Source of the DNA: Streptomyces sp. Root1304
GTDB taxonomy: Bacteria > Actinomycetota > Actinomycetes > Streptomycetales > Streptomycetaceae
Assembly (NCBI RefSeq): GCF_001426405.1
Contig: NZ_LMEP01000005.1
Location: 275,046 to 339,045 of the forward strand
Direction of reading: 5' to 3'
DNA: 64,000 nt
In this document: positions 59,936-64,000 of the stretch, piece by piece
How positions within the stretch are numbered: position 1 is the stretch's first letter
Layout of the letters: each line of letters begins with the position of its first letter
Translations under genes and position numbers: made by a program
Notes under the pieces: generated by a model
What the model was told of the DNA's origin: nothing
Database searches by the model: none
Seen by the model: only the letters and a program-made list of their open reading frames with translations

Positions 59936-61078
59936 GTGGACGTCGGGGAGATCGTGGCGGAGCTGGGACGGTATCTGGGGCCCGACGCGGAGGAGCTGAG
60001 CCTGCCTCCGGCGGCGTTCACCTCGCCGGAGCTGTGGCAGGCCGAGCAGGAGCGGGTGTTCGGCCGTTCCTGGGTGCTGGTGGCGCACGCCGACGAGCTG
60101 GCGGAGACCGGGGCCTATGTGGCGCTGTCGGTCGCGGGCGAGCCGGTGGTGGTGGTCCGCGGCGAGGACGGGGCGCTGCGCGGGATGTCGCCGGTGTGCC
60201 GGCACCGGCTGATGCCGGTGGTGGAGGAGGGTTCGGGCCGCACCGATGTCTTCACCTGTCCGTACCACCTGTGGCGGTACGGGCTCGACGGCCGGCTCGT
60301 CGGCGCCACCCACATGAAGCGGAATCCGGCGTTCGATCCCTCGGCGTGCCGGCTGCCCCCGTTCGCGGTGGAGGAGTGGCAGGGATTCGTCTTCGTCAAT
60401 CTCGACGTGAACGCGGAGCCGCTGGGGCCCCATCTGCGGCGGATCGGCGGGGACCTGGCCAACTACCGGCTGCCGGAGCTCACCCAGGTCGCGGGCTGGA
60501 CGGAGGAGTGGCACTGCAACTGGAAGATCGCCGTCGAGAACGCCCACGAGAACTACCACGTCATGGGCTTCCACCCGGAGACCCTGCAACCGACGACGCC
60601 GGGCGGCGCGGAGACGACGGTACGGTCGGACTCCCCCTGGGCGGACAGCATGAGGGTCCGGTACGCGACCCCGCTGGAGCCCATGGTCCTGGACCTCACG
60701 GAGGAGGAACGGGCCCATCTCTACGGCTTCTTCGTCTTCCCCTCGGGCAGCCTCGCCGCCTCGGGCGACATGGTGATCTGGCTCAGCCTCATCCCCTCGG
60801 CCCTCGACCGCACGACGGTCCGGGGCGGGGTCCTGATGCCGTCCGCGATGATCGAGGGCCAGGACCGGGAGGCGGTACGGAAGGAGGCGGAGGCGTACGC
60901 GGCGGTGATCAACGGCGAGGACCGCCGGGGCCTGGAGGCGGTCCAGCGGGGCGCCGTCTCCCGCTTCGCCGAACGGGGCCACCTCTCCCCCAAGGAACCC
61001 GGTGTCCTCCTCTTCTACCGCTCCCTGGCCCACGCCCTCCTGAGGGAGGACGACGACGGCCCGGGCCGTCCGGAATGA
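59936..61078 (+). CDS. Rieske non-heme iron oxygenase
   Basis: 380 residues from GTG 59936 with a GGAGGG site. The Rieske cluster ligands are Cys88-x-His90 (V-C-R-H-R) and Cys108-x-x-His111 (T-C-P-Y-H). The mononuclear iron site is Glu205, His208 and His213 in N-A-H-E-N-Y-H-V-M-G-F-H, with Asp329 as third ligand. SnoT, a Rieske oxygenase of nogalamycin biosynthesis, hydroxylates rhodosamine at C-2'', so sugar hydroxylation is a sensible guess. Its shorter paralogue is at 53374-54342. No dedicated ferredoxin or reductase gene is present in the window. It is the last gene of the cluster on the right. Confidence 0.92.
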   Translation: MDVGEIVAELGRYLGPDAEELSLPPAAFTSPELWQAEQERVFGRSWVLVAHADELAETGAYVALSVAGEPVVVVRGEDGALRGMSPVCRHRLMPVVEEGSGRTDVFTCPYHLWRYGLDGRLVGATHMKRNPAFDPSACRLPPFAVEEWQGFVFVNLDVNAEPLGPHLRRIGGDLANYRLPELTQVAGWTEEWHCNWKIAVENAHENYHVMGFHPETLQPTTPGGAETTVRSDSPWADSMRVRYATPLEPMVLDLTEEERAHLYGFFVFPSGSLAASGDMVIWLSLIPSALDRTTVRGGVLMPSAMIEGQDREAVRKEAEAYAAVINGEDRRGLEAVQRGAVSRFAERGHLSPKEPGVLLFYRSLAHALLREDDDGPGRPE

Positions 61079-61182
61079 AACCTGCTGCCGACCGCAGCCC
61101 CCTCGGACGGCCGGGCCGGCCGGCCCACCAGGTTCCGGCGGCGAGGGCTACGGACACGGCGGCGAGGTCGAACGGGCGACGG

Positions 61183-61419
61183 TCACCGGCCGGCGTACGG
61201 CAGCAGCGCCATCTCCCGGGCGTTCTTGACGGCGGCGGCGAGGGCCCGCTGCTGCTGGGCGCTCAGGCGGGTGACACGGCGGCTGCGGATCTTGCCGCGG
61301 TCGGAGACGAACTTCCGGAGCAGGTCGGTGTCCTTGTAGTCGATGTACGTGATGCCGGCCGCGTCGAGCGGGTTGGGACGGGACTTCACGGGCTTGCCGG
61401 GGTCGGGGCGTCGGGCCAT
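61183..61419 (-). CDS. rpsR: 30S ribosomal protein S18, zinc-independent paralogue
   Basis: 78 residues with the S18 core ([25 protein letters not shown]). It has no Cys, so it is the form used when zinc is scarce. It is at the downstream end of the L33-L31-COG0523-S18 group on the minus strand. Confidence 0.95.
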   Translation of the reverse strand: MARRPDPGKPVKSRPNPLDAAGITYIDYKDTDLLRKFVSDRGKIRSRRVTRLSAQQQRALAAAVKNAREMALLPYAGR

Positions 61420-61464
61420 GTCGCGGCTCCTTGGATCGAGCGGGTCAGTGGATTCGTACGGGGG

Positions 61465-62616
61465 TCACGCGGCGTCGAGGAGGGCGTCGAAGGCGGCGGG
61501 CAGGTGCTTCCACGCCTCGCGGCCCGCCCGGTACTCGGCGTCCGTCAGCAGACAGGAGTCGAGGAGTTCTTCGATCCCGTCCCGGTCGAGGCCGGGCGAG
61601 ACGAAGACGAGGTGCTGGCAGCGGTCGCCGTGCTCGGGGTGCCAGTCGAGCGAGGCCGCCACGCGGCGCACGGGCGGGACCATCTCCCACGCGGCGTCGG
61701 GCAGTGACGCCAGCCAGGGGCCGGCGCTCTCCACGCACAACGCCCCGCCGGCCGCGTCCCACGCGAGGAGCGTGTCGGGGCGGTCGGCGAGCCAGAACCG
61801 GCCACGGCTGCGGGCAGCCACGCAGCACAGGTCCTCCAGCGCCTCGTACAGCCGCTCCGGGTGGAAGGGGCGGTGGCGGCGCCAGACGAACGTGGTGACG
61901 CCGGCGTCGTCGGCGTCCTGTGGCAGAAGTGCGCAGGCGGGGTGCTGGGCGGCCGCGGCGGCCTCGACGTCGAAGCCGGCGAACGCGGCCTCTGCGAGTT
62001 CGCCGGAACCGGCGGCCACGTGCCGTGCGGTGGGATGGAGCTGGGCGAGGAGGGCATGGTCCTCGTGCTCGGCCTCGTCGCTCTCGACGACGGCGAGCAC
62101 GGGTGCGTACTCCAGCTGCCGGGCCCATGTGTCGCCCACGGTCCGCCGGTCGGTGGGCGCCGCGGCCAGACCGGCCTCGGCGAGGTCGTCGCCGTTGCCC
62201 AGGCAGGGGAGGACGAGCGCGGGGTCCACGGCGGTGATCACGTTCGTCACGACCAGGCGGTCTCCGCCGTGTCCTGCGACGACCTCCGCCATGGCCTTCG
62301 GTTCGACCGAGTCCCACAGCTCGACCACGGCGAGGGGGGTCGGACCGCCGTCCGCCAGCCGCACCAGCTCCGGGACCAGGTCCTCCCGCAGCGCGCAGCA
62401 GGCACAGTCGTTGACCAGGGGCGTCTCGCCGGAGGCGATGATGCCGGAGGCGTCGCGGACGACACGCAGCACCGTGCCCTCGGCCGCTCCGGCGAGGTCG
62501 TGGTGCAGCGCGACGCTGCCCGGGACGGTCCGCAGGAGGCGTTCGACGACCTCCTTGCGGGCGTCGGCGTGGAGCCCGGCGACGATCACGACGGGCATCC
62601 GGCGTTCCCGGGCCAT
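61465..62616 (-). CDS. COG0523 (CobW/ZigA-like) GTPase, putative zinc chaperone
   Basis: 383 residues. The C-x-C-C metal motif is present (D-C-A-C-C-A-L-R-E-D), as is the C-terminal CobW domain with W-L-A-D-R-P. The N-terminal P-loop, normally G-x-x-x-x-G-K-T/S, reads G-L-H-A-D-A-R-K-E, so nucleotide binding may be altered; this degenerate P-loop is worth noting. COG0523 proteins next to Zur-controlled ribosomal genes are thought to deliver zinc. The ATG shares one base with the L31 stop (TGATG), so translation is coupled. Confidence 0.87.
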   Translation of the reverse strand: MARERRMPVVIVAGLHADARKEVVERLLRTVPGSVALHHDLAGAAEGTVLRVVRDASGIIASGETPLVNDCACCALREDLVPELVRLADGGPTPLAVVELWDSVEPKAMAEVVAGHGGDRLVVTNVITAVDPALVLPCLGNGDDLAEAGLAAAPTDRRTVGDTWARQLEYAPVLAVVESDEAEHEDHALLAQLHPTARHVAAGSGELAEAAFAGFDVEAAAAAQHPACALLPQDADDAGVTTFVWRRHRPFHPERLYEALEDLCCVAARSRGRFWLADRPDTLLAWDAAGGALCVESAGPWLASLPDAAWEMVPPVRRVAASLDWHPEHGDRCQHLVFVSPGLDRDGIEELLDSCLLTDAEYRAGREAWKHLPAAFDALLDAA

Positions 62617-62861
62617 CAACGGGCTCCGTAGCGGCGCTGGAACTTCTCGACGCGGCCTGCGGTGTCGAGGACGCGCGCCGTGCCCGTGTAGAAGGGATGG
62701 CTCGCCGAGGAGATCTCGACGTCGATGACCGGGTAGATATTGCCGTCCTCCCACTCGACGGTCTTGTCGCTGGTCATCGTGGAGCGGGTGAGGAAGGCGG
62801 TGCCCGAGGCGGAGTCGCGGAAGACGACAGGCTCGTAGGCGGGGTGGATTCCGGGCTTCAT
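62616..62861 (-). CDS. rpmE2: 50S ribosomal protein L31 type B, zinc-independent
   Basis: 81 residues, starting [14 protein letters not shown] and ending [11 protein letters not shown]. No Cys, hence the type B form that replaces the zinc-containing L31 under zinc limitation. Confidence 0.96.
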   Translation of the reverse strand: MKPGIHPAYEPVVFRDSASGTAFLTRSTMTSDKTVEWEDGNIYPVIDVEISSASHPFYTGTARVLDTAGRVEKFQRRYGAR

Positions 62862-62899
62862 GGCAGGACCTTTCGATGGTCGGGGGTCGGGTGGGGTGG

Positions 62900-63064
62900 T
62901 CAGCGCTCTTCGCGGAAGTCGACGTGCCGGCCGGCCACGGGGTCGTACTTGCGCAGCACCAGGCGGTCGGGGTCGTTGCGCCGGTTCTTGCGCGTCACAT
63001 AGGTGAACCCGGTGCCCTCCGTGGAGCGGAGCTTGATGACGGGGCGGATCTCGTTGCGTGCCAT
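62900..63064 (-). CDS. rpmG: 50S ribosomal protein L33, zinc-independent paralogue
   Basis: 54 residues: start [15 protein letters not shown], core [12 protein letters not shown], end D-F-R-E-E-R. It has none of the four Cys of the zinc-binding form. It is first in the minus-strand group, with its ATG 14 bp from a candidate Zur site. Confidence 0.95.
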   Translation of the reverse strand: MARNEIRPVIKLRSTEGTGFTYVTRKNRRNDPDRLVLRKYDPVAGRHVDFREER

Positions 63065-63077
63065 GCCGGCAGTATAC

Positions 63078-63097
63078 GGGAATGGTTTTCATTTCCA
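63078..63097. promoter_or_regulatory. Candidate Zur operator between L33 and L28 genes
   Basis: GGGAATGGTTTTCATTTCCA is an AT-rich imperfect palindrome (GGAATG...ATTTCC) resembling Streptomyces Zur boxes, which centre on AATGnnnnnCATT-like sequence. It lies between two divergent sets of zinc-independent ribosomal genes, exactly where a shared Zur site is expected. Confidence 0.7.
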
Positions 63098-63148
63098 ATA
63101 GCGTAGGGTGAGCATCACACCCAGCCAGCACGAAAGGTGGCGGCACCC

Positions 63149-63385
63149 ATGTCAGCCCACTGCCAACTCACCGGCGCCGAGCCGGGATTCGGCAACACCG
63201 TCTCCCACTCCCACCGACGCACCTCGCGTCGCTTCGACCCGAACATCCAGCGCAGGCGCTACTGGCTGGCGGGCGAGGGCCGACACGTCCGCCTGACGCT
63301 CAGCGCCAGGGCGATCAAGACGGTGGACGCGATCGGCGTCGAGGCGGCCGTGGCCCGCATCCGCGCACGAGGAGGGAAGGTCTGA
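63149..63385 (+). CDS. rpmB: 50S ribosomal protein L28 paralogue
   Basis: 78 residues from ATG 63149 (AAAGGTGG site). [17 protein letters not shown] and [10 protein letters not shown] are diagnostic of L28. Only one Cys (residue 5) remains, so it cannot form the zinc ribbon. The stop overlaps the S14 start as TGATG. Confidence 0.95.
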   Translation: MSAHCQLTGAEPGFGNTVSHSHRRTSRRFDPNIQRRRYWLAGEGRHVRLTLSARAIKTVDAIGVEAAVARIRARGGKV

Positions 63386-63690
63386 TGGCGAAGCGAAGCA
63401 AGATCGCGAAGAACGAGAAGCGCAAGGAGATCGTCGCGCGGTACGCCGCCCGGCGGGCCGAGCTCAAGGAGATCGTCCGCCGCCCGTCCTCCACGGCGAC
63501 CGAGCGGGACGCCGCCCTCACGGAGCTGCGACGCCAGCCGCGCGACGCCGCCGCCACGCGCGTACGCAACCGCGACAGCGTGGACGGCCGCCCCCGCGGC
63601 TACCTGCGCAAGTTCGGCCTCTCCCGCGTACGAGCACGCCGGCAGGCACACGCCGGCTTCCTTCCGGGAGTGACCAAGTCGTCCTGGTAG
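63385..63690 (+). CDS. rpsN: 30S ribosomal protein S14, zinc-independent long form
   Basis: 101 residues: [34 protein letters not shown] and the end G-V-T-K-S-S-W. The long form without Cys replaces zinc-binding S14. Coupled to L28 by a one-base overlap. Confidence 0.96.
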   Translation: MAKRSKIAKNEKRKEIVARYAARRAELKEIVRRPSSTATERDAALTELRRQPRDAAATRVRNRDSVDGRPRGYLRKFGLSRVRARRQAHAGFLPGVTKSSW

Positions 63691-63699
63691 GGGCTTCGC

Positions 63700-63733
63700 G
63701 GACGGCGCCGGGCGGGTAGCGGGGGCGCCGTCC
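63700..63733 (+). terminator. Hairpin after the S14 gene
   Basis: A perfect 10-bp stem (GGACGGCGCC, 63700-63709, with 63724-63733) and a 14-nt loop lie 10 bp after the stop. Confidence 0.6.
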
Positions 63734-63909
63734 TACTGGTCGACGAAGGCGACGATCAGCGGTTCCGGGGGTCGTCGTTCCCCCGCGAAGAAGATCGTCG
63801 CCAGCTTCAGCACTTCGTTGACCCCGCGCGACCGCTTGGTCCCCGCTCGCAGCCGTTTGATTTCCTCGCGTTCGTCGCTGGTCACACCCGCGGCGACACT
63901 CAGAGGGCG
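63733..63909 (-). pseudogene. Decayed IS3-family OrfA-like fragment
   Basis: About 58 codons on the minus strand read V-T-S-D-E-R-E-E-I-K-R-L-R, then V-N-E-V-L-K-L-A-T-I-F-F-A-G-E, the leucine-zipper end of IS3-family OrfA proteins. An in-frame stop (63910-63912) precedes it and no full start domain is present, so it is a remnant. The fragment ends with a TAG at 63733. Confidence 0.6.
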
Positions 63910-64000
63910 TTAAGTCCGTTTCTGGTAGCGGCCTCGTCCGGGCTGGGTGAGGAAGCCTTGACGGGTGAGGCGTCCGAGGCGGCTGCGGGTGATGTTGACG
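63910..64000 (-). CDS. C-terminal end of an unidentified protein (cut by window edge)
   Basis: The last 29 codons before the TAA at 63910 read as an Arg-rich winged-helix-like end (I-T-R-S-R-L-G-R-L-T-R-Q-G-F-L and a final Y-Q-K-R-T). It is in the same frame as the IS3-like fragment that follows it. I do not recognise the family; most of the gene is outside the window. Confidence 0.45.
   Translation of the reverse strand, partial: VNITRSRLGRLTRQGFLTQPGRGRYQKRT

Noticed and set aside
16798..61078. Pluramycin-type product (C-linked amino sugars)
   Set aside because: Some sugar genes fit, but the two Rieske-type proteins, PhyH enzyme, five glycosyltransferases and lack of an iterative type I starter PKS do not support it.

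Overview
The window looks like a Streptomyces chromosome (or a close actinomycete relative). It is very GC-rich, has many GTG and TTG starts, tightly overlapping ATGA/GTGA gene junctions and a SARP-type regulator, and carries a type II polyketide cluster next to a set of zinc-independent ribosomal protein paralogues. All functions are read from translated sequence and remembered family features; no database search was possible.

Layout. (1) 1-16.5 kb is catabolic and housekeeping DNA: the end of a flavin amine oxidase, a HAD phosphatase, a galactoside/glycan locus (GH35, secreted GH5, a sugar ABC importer without its ATPase, a ROK regulator and a divergent GH36 alpha-galactosidase), a phosphodiesterase, an Acg-type nitroreductase, an NCS1 permease and a HutD-like protein. 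(2) 16.8-61.1 kb is a biosynthetic gene cluster for a heavily glycosylated aromatic polyketide. (3) 61.2-63.7 kb is a Zur-type zinc-starvation locus (S18, COG0523 GTPase, L31, L33, divergent L28-S14). (4) The last 300 bp hold a decayed IS3-like fragment and a cut-off reading frame.

How the cluster works. KS-alpha, chain-length factor and ACP build the chain; an ActIII-like ketoreductase, a two-domain aromatase/cyclase and a PF04199 cyclase shape it; an ABM monooxygenase, a SnoaL-like protein and SDRs are candidate tailoring enzymes. This set fits an anthracycline-like tetracycle better than other aromatic scaffolds. No KSIII or acyltransferase for an unusual starter is present, so an acetate starter is the simplest reading. 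Sugar supply is complete: RmlA and RmlB, then 2,3-dehydratase, a DnrJ-like 3-aminotransferase, an RmlC-like epimerase, three ketoreductases, two C-methyltransferases, two DesVI-like N,N-dimethyltransferases and a MycE-like O-methyltransferase. Five glycosyltransferases and two P450-derived activator proteins attach the sugars. Late oxidation may involve a Rieske oxygenase and its Rieske-less paralogue, a PhyH (Fe/2-oxoglutarate) enzyme, an AknOx-like bicovalent flavin oxidase and an acyl-CoA-dehydrogenase-fold flavoprotein that may be an amino-sugar N-oxygenase. DrrA/DrrB export gives self-resistance.

Regulation. One large SARP is encoded at 20.3 kb. About eleven promoter regions of the cluster carry two (once three) 7-bp repeats related to TCGAGnn at 11-bp spacing, 7-9 bp before a -10 box, the known layout of SARP promoters. 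At four of these, and at a non-SARP promoter before rmlA, the start codon follows the -10 by only 6-9 bp, implying leaderless mRNAs. The most unusual single gene is the oxygenase at 53374-54342, which keeps its mononuclear-iron site but has cleanly lost the Rieske cluster segment.
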